Of a stretch of 64,000 nucleotides of DNA, positions 35,701-46,101 are shown piece by piece. Below the pieces are notes generated by a model, which was not told the DNA's origin, did not search any database, and saw nothing but the letters and a program-made list of their open reading frames with translations. The stretch lies in the NCBI GenBank assembly GCA_026393985.1, contig JAPKZB010000096.1, forward strand, positions 1 through 64,000, written 5' to 3'. The DNA is from Acidobacteriota bacterium. Lineage in GTDB: Bacteria; Acidobacteriota; Terriglobia; Bryobacterales; Bryobacteraceae. Both the position numbers and the translations under genes were made by a program. Position 1 is the stretch's first letter, and the number at the start of each line of letters is the position of its first letter.

Positions 35701-35892
35701 TTCGGCACCGGCTCGGGGGCCTCGCAGCGGTCGGCGATCGCCATCACCATCATCGGCGGCCAGACGCTCTGTCTGCTGCTGACCCTGCTGGTGGTGCCGG
35801 TGGGCTACGATATGGTCGAATCGGCGAAGGGCTGGATCGCAGGCCGCCGCTCGAAGCCGGTCAACGCCCCGGCCGGCGCCACCGGTGACTAA
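32788..35892 (+). CDS. RND-family (HAE1-like) inner-membrane efflux transporter
   Basis: 1034 residues from GTG 32788, with AAGGAG seven bases upstream. Twelve membrane segments and two large periplasmic loops fit the family. TM4 carries the proton-relay pair in LAVGIVIDDAIIVIENIHRH. The N-terminal VRRPVFAFMLIMFLVILGVFSF and the late GIVKKNGILQIDYMNRLRDEG are typical of AcrB-like pumps. The periplasmic adaptor and outer-membrane channel that normally accompany such a pump are not adjacent. The substrate cannot be read from sequence. Confidence 0.93.
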   Translation: MSLSEICVRRPVFAFMLIMFLVILGVFSFLDLGVDLFPKTDAATVNVRVMLPGASPEEVVSQVILPLEETVAAVSGIEEMRAMISEGSAYLTITFVLERDIGEAVEDVREKVSAAMRKLPPNVLPPTVTKSDPDSDPIVTLAVSGNRTTRELTEIADKQIRRAFETIDGVGQIDLSGGQTRQVNVFLDIDKMNGYNISAQEVERALRSENVETPGGRIVRGTAEMGVRTLGRLENVAEFSDIIIKNVNGSPIRIRDVASVEDSNSERRSFAYFKGKPAIILEIRRQIGMNTVKIVDGVLAKMKLVNESLPSGVHMDMVKEQATYIRNSVEALEEHLILGSFLAGFIVFLFIRDWRTVLISFIAIPTSILATFTVMKGLDYTLNSMTLLGLTLAVGIVIDDAIIVIENIHRHLEEYDLPVLEATIQATHEITLAVVATTISLVIVFVPIAFISGYAKKYLNQFGWTMSISILVSMLVAFTVTPALASRLLKRQPRPGGNKPEGKKKAVEHHYSMFDKPYTALLNWSLRNRALVVVAALAVLASTYPIYQAIGRDWMPQEDQSELGMFIELPEGASLVATERTALAIAKKIEKVPGVIAVVPASSSMMARVTMAFITVLLDAPEKRGPILEIGNQIRAAAAEFASARPRITYPNALGGRDTFAPIRAMVLGPDIRKLVTIGKEVNTALLKEPVITDVKVNLNLNNPELQVNIDRQLASDLGVRVADVAGAVRLLMSGEDQISTFKEGSEQYPVMMRLNPAQRDNPEALGRLLIPSSRQGLIRLDSIAKLEHGLGPSRIDRYARQFGVSMYGNVAKGASLGEAASAAQRIFRELELPMGYSVKFSGQVKILEETTTNMLMAIGLASIFMYMVLAAQFESLIHPFIILTTLPLSIPFALLSLIATGRTLNLFSALGVLLLLGIVKKNGILQIDYMNRLRDEGHALKHAIVEANRVRLRPILMTTFAIVAGLLPTAFGTGSGASQRSAIAITIIGGQTLCLLLTLLVVPVGYDMVESAKGWIAGRRSKPVNAPAGATGD

Positions 35893-35894
35893 AG

Positions 35895-35958
35895 GTTTTT
35901 CCTCTACCGAATCCTCTTCCGCGGACGATACGTCTGCTGAAGAGGAAGGAGGAAAAAC
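35895..35958 (+). promoter_or_regulatory. Long hairpin enclosing the ribosome-binding site of the zinc-ribbon gene
   Basis: Three nested stems are visible: GTTTTTCCTC (35895-35904) with GAGGAAAAAC (35949-35958), CCTCTTC (35913-35919) with GAAGAGG (35939-35945), and GACG/CGTC around an ATA loop (35924-35934). The Shine-Dalgarno AAGGAGG (35946-35952) lies partly in the outer right arm, so folding would hide it from the ribosome. The tail after the stem is AAATG, not a U-tract, so this is not a simple terminator on this strand. It begins just after the stop of the RND gene. Confidence 0.6.
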
Positions 35959-35960
35959 AA

Positions 35961-36167
35961 ATGAACTCAAACAATAACAATCTCGCGGTGGAAGAGCTAC
36001 CCGGCCGGGTCCACTGCTATATGTGCACCCACCGGGTGGAGGCGACGGTCCTCAAGCAGGGCGCCGCCCGGAAGACCAAGCCCGGCCAGCGCTGCCCGCG
36101 GTGCGCCGGCAGTCTCGATTCCGGCTACGTGCTCGAGGTCTACAGCGGCAATCTCGTCAATGCCTAG
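35961..36167 (+). CDS. Zinc-ribbon miniprotein (CxxC...CxxC)
   Basis: 68 residues. CYMC near residue 20 and CPRC near residue 45 form a four-cysteine zinc-ribbon pattern with a basic linker (KQGAARKTKPGQR). The family is not one I can name. The start is fixed by an AAGGAGG site eight bases upstream that is itself buried in a hairpin, so translation may depend on structure or temperature. It follows the RND pump by 68 bases and precedes a second small zinc-ribbon gene by 32 bases. Confidence 0.8.
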   Translation: MNSNNNNLAVEELPGRVHCYMCTHRVEATVLKQGAARKTKPGQRCPRCAGSLDSGYVLEVYSGNLVNA

Positions 36168-36199
36168 TCGTCCCGTTGCGCTATCCTAAAGCATGAGCC

Positions 36200-36439
36200 A
36201 TGAAGCGTAAGTCACCCGTCAGAGAAGCACCGGTCGTCGATCCCGCCCTGCTGGACGAAGCCCGTCGCAGCGCCGGGGCCGAAAGGCCGGTCCCGGTCCG
36301 CAAGTGCGAAGTTTGCGGTGGCGAGGTTTCGGTGCATACCGGCCCCAACGCCGGCGAGGAACTTTGTTGGGTGTGCCGCCGCCTGAAAATCAGCGCTTGG
36401 CGCGACGCCGATCTCCAGGCCTCTACCGGCGGCGAATAG
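36200..36439 (+). CDS. Second zinc-ribbon miniprotein
   Basis: 79 residues. CEVC near residue 36 and CWVC near residue 56 form another four-cysteine zinc ribbon, preceded by a basic N-terminus (MKRKSP). It is not obviously a duplicate of the gene before it, since spacing and flanks differ. A nucleic-acid or protein-binding role is typical of such ribbons but cannot be shown here. No strong ribosome-binding site is visible, so it may rely on readthrough from the upstream gene. Confidence 0.68.
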   Translation: MKRKSPVREAPVVDPALLDEARRSAGAERPVPVRKCEVCGGEVSVHTGPNAGEELCWVCRRLKISAWRDADLQASTGGE

Positions 36440-36499
36440 CCGCGGCGGCGTCAATACCTCCGCACCTGCTGCCGGCCACCACACGGGCCGGAGCCGGCC

Positions 36500-37426
36500 T
36501 CAACCGGCCGCAAATAGCGGCAGCGGCGTTACCTTCCCCTGCGCCAGAGCCTGCTCATACACCCACCCCCCGACCGCGACATCTTCAAGGCCCAGCCCCA
36601 CGGACTTAAAGATCGTAATCGCCTCGGGGCTCTCCCGCTGCGGCTCTCCGGCCAGCGGCACCACCCGGCTCCACTCGTCCGGCGCCAGACTCAGCAGCAG
36701 ATCCCCCGCTTCGATCTGCGCCTGCTCCACCGAATCCACCACAATCCGGTCGGCGCGGTGAATGAGCTCGGCCGGCAACTCCCGGCGGAGCGGCGAGTTC
36801 GAACCCACCGCGTTGATGTGTGTGCCGGGCCGGATCAACTCGGCCGGGAACAGCGGTTCCTTAGCCGTGGTCGCCGTAACCACGATATCGGCGTCCACCA
36901 GCGCCGCCTCCACCGTCGGCATTGCCGCCGCATTGGGATAGTTTCGGGCAAAGGCCTGCGCCTTGTCCTGGCTCCGGCTCCACACGCTGATCGCCCGGAT
37001 CGGCCGCACCGCCAGCACCGCCTCCAACTGGCTCGCTGCCTGGAATCCGCTGCCCAGCACCGCCACCGTTCGCGCCTCCGGCCGTGCCAGCCAACGCGTC
37101 GCCAGCCCCGAGGCCGCCCCCGTCCGGATCTGCCCAAGCCAGTTGGCGTCCAGCAGCGCCAGCGGTATCGCCGTCTCGGCGTCGTACAAAAGAAAAACGA
37201 ACCACGCGCCGTGCTGCGGGTGCGTCGAGTAGATCTTGGTGCCAAAGTAGGCGCCGTGCGCCCCGGCCATCTGGTGCAGCACCGCGCCGGTCGGCAGCGT
37301 CAGGCGGCGGCGTGGCTGCGACTGCGCCTCGCCGGCGGCGAGATCGCGGAAGGCGCGGGCCAGCAGGTCGATCGCCTTGCTCATGGGCAGCAGTTGCCGG
37401 ACGGTTGCTTCGTCGATGTGTACCAT
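36500..37426 (-). CDS. Ornithine cyclodeaminase/mu-crystallin-family oxidoreductase
   Basis: 308 residues. The Rossmann motif VAVLGSGFQAASQLEAV and the block LLDANWLGQIRTGAASGLATRWL are family signatures. GTHINAVGSNSPLRRELP and the late GLGLEDVAVGGWVYEQA complete the match. Members deaminate ornithine to proline or reduce cyclic imines (delta1-pyrroline-2-carboxylate, ketimines); which applies here is not decided by sequence. Start ATG 37426 with AGAAGAA upstream. Divergent from the small secreted gene at 37467. Confidence 0.9.
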   Translation of the reverse strand: MVHIDEATVRQLLPMSKAIDLLARAFRDLAAGEAQSQPRRRLTLPTGAVLHQMAGAHGAYFGTKIYSTHPQHGAWFVFLLYDAETAIPLALLDANWLGQIRTGAASGLATRWLARPEARTVAVLGSGFQAASQLEAVLAVRPIRAISVWSRSQDKAQAFARNYPNAAAMPTVEAALVDADIVVTATTAKEPLFPAELIRPGTHINAVGSNSPLRRELPAELIHRADRIVVDSVEQAQIEAGDLLLSLAPDEWSRVVPLAGEPQRESPEAITIFKSVGLGLEDVAVGGWVYEQALAQGKVTPLPLFAAG

Positions 37427-37466
37427 TTCTTCTCATTGTCACTTGGAATTGGCCGAGAAGCCCAGG

Positions 37467-37898
37467 GTGAGAAAGCTTTGCCTGTTTCTTGGTGTGGCGA
37501 TGGCGGCGGTCACGGCGCGCCAGGAGGACTGGCCCACCGCCACGCGCCTCGAACGCACCGCCGCCTGCCCCACGGCGGTCCTGCTGCTTGAGCCCTCCCA
37601 CGAAGACGCCGAACAGGCCGTGAACGACTTCGCCGCTACCCTTACGGACGAACCAGCCACCCGCGGCCACGTGGTCGTCCTGGCCGGCTCCGGACCGTTG
37701 TCCCACCCCCTCTGGCAGGCCCTGTACGCGCTGCCCCGCACCGAACTCCACTTTGTCCAGAGCGATGAGGAAATGGCCGCCTTCGGCGCCGTCAACGGCC
37801 TCGGATTCTATCTGTTCGACGTCTGGGGGAGGCTCAAAAAACAGGAAGACCGGAGCGGGGAGGCTCCGGTCGAACTGGCTTGGTTTGGTAAAGCGTAG
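37467..37898 (+). CDS. Hypothetical secreted protein
   Basis: About 143 residues from GTG 37467, which gives a short signal-like N-terminus (RKLCLFLGVAMAAVTA). The rest alternates strands and helices (TAVLLLEPSHEDAEQAVNDF, HVVVLAGSGPLSHPLWQALY) without a motif I recognise. A longer frame starting 37377 is less likely. It lies alone between the cyclodeaminase homologue, divergent, and aceE, convergent. Function unknown. Confidence 0.6.
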   Translation: MRKLCLFLGVAMAAVTARQEDWPTATRLERTAACPTAVLLLEPSHEDAEQAVNDFAATLTDEPATRGHVVVLAGSGPLSHPLWQALYALPRTELHFVQSDEEMAAFGAVNGLGFYLFDVWGRLKKQEDRSGEAPVELAWFGKA

Positions 37899-37935
37899 GG
37901 CGAGGCGTGACCGGTAAGCAGAGGCCTTCGGGCTC

Positions 37936-40605
<2,670 letters not shown>

Positions 40606-40651
40606 GGTGTGAAGAGTGCGGTAACCCCTCTATTCTATCTGAAATCAGAAA

Positions 40652-40683
40652 AGCCCATTCCCGCATTTTGGCGGAAATGGGCT
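40652..40683 (-). terminator. Rho-independent terminator after the TonB gene
   Basis: On the minus strand AGCCCATTTCCGC pairs with GCGGGAATGGGCT (13 bp, one G-U) around a short A-rich loop, followed by TTTCTGATTTC. It lies 34 bases after the TonB stop codon and upstream of aceE, so it separates the two genes. Confidence 0.85.
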
Positions 40684-40716
40684 GTTTGCCTGCGGACCCG
40701 TTCGGAGAGCCGGATC

Positions 40717-41733
40717 CTACAGAAGTCGGAAGTTCACTTCCACCGTGGCCGCTACCGGAACGGGCCGGCCATCTTTGAAGCCCGGGCGGAAACGCCACTT
40801 CTGCACCGCCTCGATCGCCTTCTCATCAAGACCCAGCCCGAGCGGCCGCACCACGCGCAACTGCTGCGGTTGGCCCTTCTCATCGACGACGACATAAAGA
40901 ACGACTGTGCCTTGGAACTTCGCCTTCCGCGCCTCTTCCGAGTACTCCGGTTCCACCTTCGAAAGCAGCGCCGGGGCCGAAACACCGCCACCAATCCGGT
41001 AGACGCCGCCGCCCATCCCGCCACCCGAACCGGGCCCAACGCCCGCCCCGGAGCCGGAGCCCACGCCGCCGCCCTTGCCCGAACCGATGCCGCCCGCCGA
41101 ACCGGGACCGTTCGACGGAATCTTGCCCATCGCAAACGGGTCGCCGATATTGGTTAGCGCCACCTGCGGAACCGGCGCATCCTGCTGCAGTACGATCGTC
41201 GGCTCCATCACCAGCTTCGGCTGGTTCTGGATCGGCTCCGCCGTCGGCGGAACGTACTGCCGTGGGGCGATCTTCGGGAGCTTGCCCTTGGTTTGCGGTA
41301 GTGGATTCAGGTTGCCGCCGCCACCGCCTCCGCCCATCGTCACCGTTTTGGGCGGCGCCGGAGGCATGTAAGGCGCCAGATCGGTCGGCATGAACAACGC
41401 CGTATCCTTAACGGCCTGAATGACTTGTTTGTTGGTGCCAAGCCACAGAATCAGCCCGATGATCACTCCGTGCACGAGCATCGAATACAAGCCGGACTTC
41501 TTTTCGTTGCCCGAGGTCGCGCCCCAGATATCTTTCACCGCTACCGGCTTCGAGGTTACCTCCAGCGGCGGCAGCTGCGGAGGACGAATGAGATCCTTAA
41601 TGTTCTGAACAAACTGCTCCCGCCAGGACACTTCCGGCGTCAGCAGCCGGGCCAAGTGTATCTCGTCCGGATCGAGCGGCCGCGTAGCGGGGTGGTTGCG
41701 ATCAGTCGGTGGTGGAGTTGGAATAGTCGCCAT
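40717..41733 (-). CDS. TonB-family energy transducer
   Basis: 338 residues. A long cytoplasmic N-terminus of about 80 residues precedes a single membrane helix (LYSMLVHGVIIGLILWLG). A Pro- and Gly-rich periplasmic spacer includes GGGGGGGN and the run SGKGGGVGSGSGAGVGPGSG. The TonB C-terminal domain (SKVEPEYSEEARKAKFQGTVVLYVVV, VQKWRFRPGF) ends the protein. TonB couples the proton gradient to outer-membrane receptors; ExbB/ExbD are not adjacent. The cytoplasmic extension is longer than in classical TonB and typical of acidobacterial homologues. Confidence 0.9.
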   Translation of the reverse strand: MATIPTPPPTDRNHPATRPLDPDEIHLARLLTPEVSWREQFVQNIKDLIRPPQLPPLEVTSKPVAVKDIWGATSGNEKKSGLYSMLVHGVIIGLILWLGTNKQVIQAVKDTALFMPTDLAPYMPPAPPKTVTMGGGGGGGNLNPLPQTKGKLPKIAPRQYVPPTAEPIQNQPKLVMEPTIVLQQDAPVPQVALTNIGDPFAMGKIPSNGPGSAGGIGSGKGGGVGSGSGAGVGPGSGGGMGGGVYRIGGGVSAPALLSKVEPEYSEEARKAKFQGTVVLYVVVDEKGQPQQLRVVRPLGLGLDEKAIEAVQKWRFRPGFKDGRPVPVAATVEVNFRLL

Positions 41734-41838
41734 CGTTCTTTGTCCGGTCCCCTTGCCCCTGTAGACGATTCACAAGCGGGTAAGGTTGCAGTTTTCAGAA
41801 GGATGAACCTTAGCCACTATGAAAAAGTGTATCACGCG

Positions 41839-43851
41839 CTAGGAAAGCAGCCCCGAGCGCTCAAGCAGCGCCCGCGGGTTCGGATCGCGTCCCATGAAGT
41901 TGCGGTAGAGCTCGGCCGGATCTTCGCTGTCGCCCTTGCCGAGAATCTCATTCCGGAACTCGCGGCCCGCCTCGGGGTTGAAGACGCCCTCGGCGCGGAA
42001 CCGGCTGAACGCATCGGCGTCGAGCACCTCGGACCACTTGTAGGAGTAGTAGCCGCCGGCGTAACCCACTGGACTTGCAAATAGATGCGTGAAGGAGTTG
42101 ATCATGGCGTGCTCGGGCGGCAGCGGGGAGGGGGAGAACTGCGCGAGCAGGTTCCGGCTGAAGGCCACCACATCGCTATCGATGGCCGGGTCATAGGTGG
42201 TATGCAGCGTCAGGTCCACCACGCCGAAACTCAACTGGCGCATCTGCGCGTTGGCGGCCCGGAACGTCCGGGCCCGTTTCATCTTGTTAAATAACTCTTC
42301 CGGGATCGCCGCGCCCGTTTCGTGATGCCGCGCAAACAGATCCAGCGCTTCGCGCTCCCAGCACCAGTTCTCCATGATCTGGCTGGGCAGTTCGACAAAA
42401 TCCCACGCCACATTCGTCCCGGCCAGGCTCCGCAGGGGAACCCGAGTTAAACAGTGATGGAGCAGGTGGCCGAACTCATGGAAGATGGTCTCCACGTCGC
42501 GATGCGTCAACAGCGCCGGTTTGCCGTCGAGCGGCGGCGTCAAATTGCCGCAGATCAGACCCAGATGCGGATCCCACTCCTCGCCACGCGGCAATCCCGT
42601 CAGAAACGAATCCATCCACGCGCCGCCCCGTTTGTTCTCCCGCGGATACAGGTCCGAGTAGAAGCTGCCCAGATGGTGACCGGTCGCTTCGTCCCGGATC
42701 TCATAGGTCTTGACGTCCTCGTGCCACACCGGCAGCCCCATTGTCTCGGTGACGACAATGCCGAACAGACGACGGGCAATGGCAAACAGGCCGTCCATCA
42801 CCTGCGGCAGGCACAGGTAGGGACGCAACTCCTCTTCGTCGAAATCATAGAGCGCCAGGCGCTGCTTCTCGGCCCAGTACGGGATGTCCCAAGCTTCGAG
42901 CGGCTGGCCCGCGAACGCCGCCAACTGGGCGTTTTCGGTCACAAAGAATGGCTTCGTTTTGTCCTCGAGATCGTCGACAAATGCCCGGGCGGCGGCTCCG
43001 GTCTTAGCCATCCGCTCCACCAGCACCAGGTCGGCGAAGTTGGCAAAGCCCAGCAGTCTGGCCTTCTCCTGCCGCAATGCGAGGATCCGCACCGTCAGCG
43101 CCCTATTATCGTAGGCGCCTGCCGAAGCGCGCGTGGCGTAGGCGCGATAGAGGGTTTCCCGCACGGCCCGGTCGTCGAGATAGGTAAGCACGGCGACATA
43201 GCTCGGCTGCTGCAGTGTCAAGCGCCAGCCGGCCTGCCCCTTGGCCTCGGCGCTCTGCCGCGCGGCGGCGCGGGCGCTCGGCGGCATACCCGCGAGCTGC
43301 GACTCTTCGGTTAGATACCACTCAAAGGCGTTGGTCGAGTCCAGGACATTCTCGGCATACTTGGTCGTCAGGTTGGCCAGTTCGATATCAATAGCCTCGG
43401 ACCGTTTCTTACCCGCCTCGTCGAGTTCGGCGCCGGCGCGGCGGAAGGCGTCCATGGTCTTAGTGAAGTTGCGCCGGTGGATGCCGGTAAGCGTGGCGGC
43501 TTCCGGGGTGGCGGCAAACTCCTGCAACGCGCGCCAGAGGCCGGCGTTGAGCGGGATGGAAGAGTAAAGCGCGCTGACTTCGGGCTGGATAGTATTAAAA
43601 GCTTCGCGCAGCTCCGGTGTGGTGGCGACGGTTTCGAGGTGCCGGACAATACTGAAGCCGACATCGAGCGGTTCGGTGGCCCGGTCGAACGCCAGCAGCG
43701 TGTTGGCGTAAGTGCGCGGGGCCGGGGCGTTGCTCACGCTATCGATCGCGGCCTGCGCGCGGCCAATGAGTTCGCGGATTCCCGACACAACGTGGCCGGC
43801 CTGAATCTGGTCAAACGGGATGACGAGCGGGATCTGTAAGAGAGGGTTCAT
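41839..43851 (-). CDS. M3-family oligopeptidase (oligopeptidase A/Dcp-like)
   Basis: 670 residues, as expected for M3A. The zinc site is [10 protein letters not shown] (HExxH) with the third ligand Glu in the downstream [29 protein letters not shown] and [19 protein letters not shown] are family blocks around substrate-binding tyrosines. It degrades short cytoplasmic peptides, such as cleaved signal peptides. I see no signal peptide. It lies 51 bases downstream of the PhyH-like gene on the same strand. Confidence 0.93.
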   Translation of the reverse strand: MNPLLQIPLVIPFDQIQAGHVVSGIRELIGRAQAAIDSVSNAPAPRTYANTLLAFDRATEPLDVGFSIVRHLETVATTPELREAFNTIQPEVSALYSSIPLNAGLWRALQEFAATPEAATLTGIHRRNFTKTMDAFRRAGAELDEAGKKRSEAIDIELANLTTKYAENVLDSTNAFEWYLTEESQLAGMPPSARAAARQSAEAKGQAGWRLTLQQPSYVAVLTYLDDRAVRETLYRAYATRASAGAYDNRALTVRILALRQEKARLLGFANFADLVLVERMAKTGAAARAFVDDLEDKTKPFFVTENAQLAAFAGQPLEAWDIPYWAEKQRLALYDFDEEELRPYLCLPQVMDGLFAIARRLFGIVVTETMGLPVWHEDVKTYEIRDEATGHHLGSFYSDLYPRENKRGGAWMDSFLTGLPRGEEWDPHLGLICGNLTPPLDGKPALLTHRDVETIFHEFGHLLHHCLTRVPLRSLAGTNVAWDFVELPSQIMENWCWEREALDLFARHHETGAAIPEELFNKMKRARTFRAANAQMRQLSFGVVDLTLHTTYDPAIDSDVVAFSRNLLAQFSPSPLPPEHAMINSFTHLFASPVGYAGGYYSYKWSEVLDADAFSRFRAEGVFNPEAGREFRNEILGKGDSEDPAELYRNFMGRDPNPRALLERSGLLS

Positions 43852-43902
43852 CGGACCGTACTCAGTTAGGATACCGTATTTACCGGAAGTACTGAGAGTT
43901 AC

Positions 43903-44655
43903 TCACCGGAGAAAGCCCGACCTGCCGCTGCCGGTCGCACTCAACGCATCGTTCCGCGCATCGTCGAGCGCCAGAATGCGCCGCAACTCCGGAGAAAGCG
44001 CCGCGATGGTTTCCGGCCGCAGCAGCCGCTTCTGGTACTGCTGCTGCGGCTGGTCGCCGCGCACAAAGAAGCCGTGCAGCGAACGCCGGGCGTGCGCGGT
44101 CCGATTGGCCGTGCCCCCGTGCCAGCAGTGAGCGTTCATCAGAATCACGTCCCCGGCGCGCCCTAGAATGATCCGCTCGTCCGGGTGCGAGGCCGGCGGT
44201 AGCGCTCCCGACCGGTGCGAAGCCGGCACGGCCCGTGTCGGTCCGTTGTCGGCCGTAAAGTCGTCGAGCATCCAAATAGAGTTGAAGACGCAGTAGCCCT
44301 GCCCATCCGGCAGCAAGCCCATGTCACAGTGCAGCGGCTGCGCCGAATCGGAAAACGGTTCAGCGGCGCGGTAGTTCAAGCTTGATAACTTCCAGTCCGG
44401 CCCCAGCACTACTTCGGCCGCTGCCAGCAACTCCGGATGCGAAATCACCCGGCGGAAGGTTTCGCCCTTGTCCACCAGATTCGCCAGACGCTGGGCATTC
44501 GCCTCCCGCCGAAACTCGCCGCCGGCGTGCTCCCCCTCCATCGCCATCCGCGCGGCGACGGCCGTGCGCAGCTCTTCGAGCCAGATCGGGTCGATCATTT
44601 GCGATATGATCGTGTACCCTTGTTCCTGCAACTCCTGAATTTTGTCTGGGGTCAC
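43903..44655 (-). CDS. Phytanoyl-CoA dioxygenase (PhyH)-family Fe(II)/2-oxoglutarate oxygenase
   Basis: 250 residues from GTG 44655; a TTG at 44673 is also possible but overlaps the divergent waaF start. The metal ligands are visible as LHCDMG (His-x-Asp) and NAHCWHGG (distal His), and an Arg in TAHARRSLHGFFV probably binds 2-oxoglutarate. The family hydroxylates diverse small molecules or CoA esters, so the substrate is unknown. A TACAAT box lies only six bases upstream of the GTG, suggesting a leaderless transcript. Confidence 0.88.
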   Translation of the reverse strand: MTPDKIQELQEQGYTIISQMIDPIWLEELRTAVAARMAMEGEHAGGEFRREANAQRLANLVDKGETFRRVISHPELLAAAEVVLGPDWKLSSLNYRAAEPFSDSAQPLHCDMGLLPDGQGYCVFNSIWMLDDFTADNGPTRAVPASHRSGALPPASHPDERIILGRAGDVILMNAHCWHGGTANRTAHARRSLHGFFVRGDQPQQQYQKRLLRPETIAALSPELRRILALDDARNDALSATGSGRSGFLR

Positions 44656-44661
44656 GCAGGA

Positions 44662-44667
44662 ATTGTA
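44662..44667 (-). promoter_or_regulatory. Candidate -10 box of the PhyH-like gene
   Basis: On the minus strand the bases read TACAAT, one change from the sigma70 -10 consensus, six bases before the GTG start. No -35 is evident because that region lies inside the divergent waaF coding sequence. If real, the message would begin at or next to the start codon. Confidence 0.3.
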
Positions 44668-44672
44668 CCGCA

Positions 44673-45704
44673 ATGGACTTCCGCCGAATTCTCATCCGCG
44701 CAACCAACTGGGTAGGCGATGCCGTCATGGCCGTGCCCGCGCTTGAGCAGATTCGCACGCGCTTTCCCCGCGCTCACATCGCCGTGCTTGCCCGCCCCTG
44801 GGTCAGCGGCCTCTACGACAAATCCCTGATTGACGAGATCATTCCCTACCACGCGGCCAAGGGCTGGCGTGACCTGCGCGGCAAATGGGACCTGGCCGGC
44901 CGGCTGCGGCAGATGCGCTTTGATGCCGCGATTCTGCAACAGAATGCGTTTGAAGCCGCCGCTCTGGTGTGGCTCGCCGGAATCCCGGTGCGGATCGGCT
45001 ACAACCGCGAAGGGCGGGGTCTCCTGCTTTCCGATCCGATCCGAGTGCCCAAGCCGGGCGAGATTCCCGACCACCAGCGCTTCTACTATCTCGAAATGCT
45101 GCGCCGCGCCGGCTTGATCGAGCAGCTGCCCGAGTCGCCGATGATCCGGCTGCCCGGTATTCCGTTTCTGCAGAAGGCCGGAGCTCGCCGGCTTGAAGGC
45201 ACCTGGATCGGCCTGTCGCCCGGCGCCGCCTACGGCACCGCCAAACGGTGGCTGCCCGAACGGTTTGCCGCGGCCGGCATCGAAGTGGCCCGCTCACTCT
45301 CGGCCCAAGTTGCCGTCTTCGGCTCGCCGGACGAGCGGACGCTGTGCGAAGGCATCGCGGCGGCGGTACGGGAATCCGGGCTGATCGCGGTCAACTTCGC
45401 GGGGGAAACCAGTCTCGGCGATTTCGTTGAAATGGCCTCGATCTGCCGGGCTTTCGTGACGAACGACTCCGGCGCCATGCACATTGCCAGCGCCCTCGGC
45501 GTGCCTACCGTCTCGGTCTTCGGCGCTACCGACCACGTCGCCACCGGCCCCACCGGACCGCTCGCCAAGGTGATCCGCGAGCCGGTTGAGTGCAGCCCCT
45601 GCCTGCTGCGGGACTGCCCCATCGATCACCGCTGCATGAAGGCCGTGGAGGCGGAGCGCGTGGCGGGGGAGGTTTTGGAATTGGTGCGAATCGCGCGACA
45701 ATAA
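44673..45704 (+). CDS. waaF: LPS heptosyltransferase II (GT9)
   Basis: 343 residues. ILIRATNWVGDAVMAVPALEQI is the N-terminal GT9 motif with the catalytic Asp. GLSPGAAYGTAKRWLPERFA and TNDSGAMHIASALGVPTVSVFGATD hold the ADP-heptose contacts, and the late CLLRDCPIDHRCMK is typical of WaaF. The enzyme adds heptose to the LPS inner core on the cytoplasmic face of the inner membrane. First of a four-gene same-strand cluster. Confidence 0.93.
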   Translation: MDFRRILIRATNWVGDAVMAVPALEQIRTRFPRAHIAVLARPWVSGLYDKSLIDEIIPYHAAKGWRDLRGKWDLAGRLRQMRFDAAILQQNAFEAAALVWLAGIPVRIGYNREGRGLLLSDPIRVPKPGEIPDHQRFYYLEMLRRAGLIEQLPESPMIRLPGIPFLQKAGARRLEGTWIGLSPGAAYGTAKRWLPERFAAAGIEVARSLSAQVAVFGSPDERTLCEGIAAAVRESGLIAVNFAGETSLGDFVEMASICRAFVTNDSGAMHIASALGVPTVSVFGATDHVATGPTGPLAKVIREPVECSPCLLRDCPIDHRCMKAVEAERVAGEVLELVRIARQ

Positions 45705-45713
45705 AGGGCTGCG

Positions 45714-46094
45714 ATGGTGGATACCCGGACCAAAATCATTGAACTCGAACAGATGCGCGAACGCCTGCTGGCCCCGGCCCCGCCGCGCTTACTGGTCCTC
45801 GGCCACTTCGATCCCGTCGTCTATACCAACGCCGCGCGCATGCGGCAGTTAGCCGCCGAGTACGGCCCCCTGGCGGTCTGCATCACCTCCCCGGTTGACC
45901 CGCTGCTGCCCGCCCGGGCCCGGGCCGAGTTGGCCGCCGCGCTCGACTGTACCGATTTCGTCACCATCGCCGACCACGGCGACACGGCCATTCTGACGAG
46001 CATCCCGGGCTTGACCGTGATCGACGAAAGCCATGACGACCTGCGGCGCCGCGAGGCTCTCATGACGCTCGTCCGCGAGCGGCAGAAAGCGTAG
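45714..46094 (+). CDS. Degenerate RfaE/HldE-like nucleotidyltransferase domain protein
   Basis: 126 residues. LLVLGHFDPVVYTNAARMRQLA aligns with the first strand and helix of RfaE2-type cytidylyltransferases (normally GxFD followed by a HxGH motif). ARAELAAALDCTDFVTI matches their ERAxxLAALxxVDYV block. The HxGH motif is replaced by VVYTN and the expected nucleotide-binding ISSTxxR segment is absent, so catalysis is doubtful. Position between waaF and waaC suggests a past or regulatory role in ADP-heptose supply. Gap of 9 bases to waaF and 7 to waaC. Confidence 0.65.
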   Translation: MVDTRTKIIELEQMRERLLAPAPPRLLVLGHFDPVVYTNAARMRQLAAEYGPLAVCITSPVDPLLPARARAELAAALDCTDFVTIADHGDTAILTSIPGLTVIDESHDDLRRREALMTLVRERQKA

Positions 46095-46101
46095 GAGGCT
46101 C

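Noticed and set aside
32713-35970. A 1085-codon open frame antisense to the RND transporter
   Set aside because: It is compositionally driven (Asp/Gly/Glu/Val-rich, no domain) and fully overlaps a well-supported RND gene; such shadows are expected at high GC.
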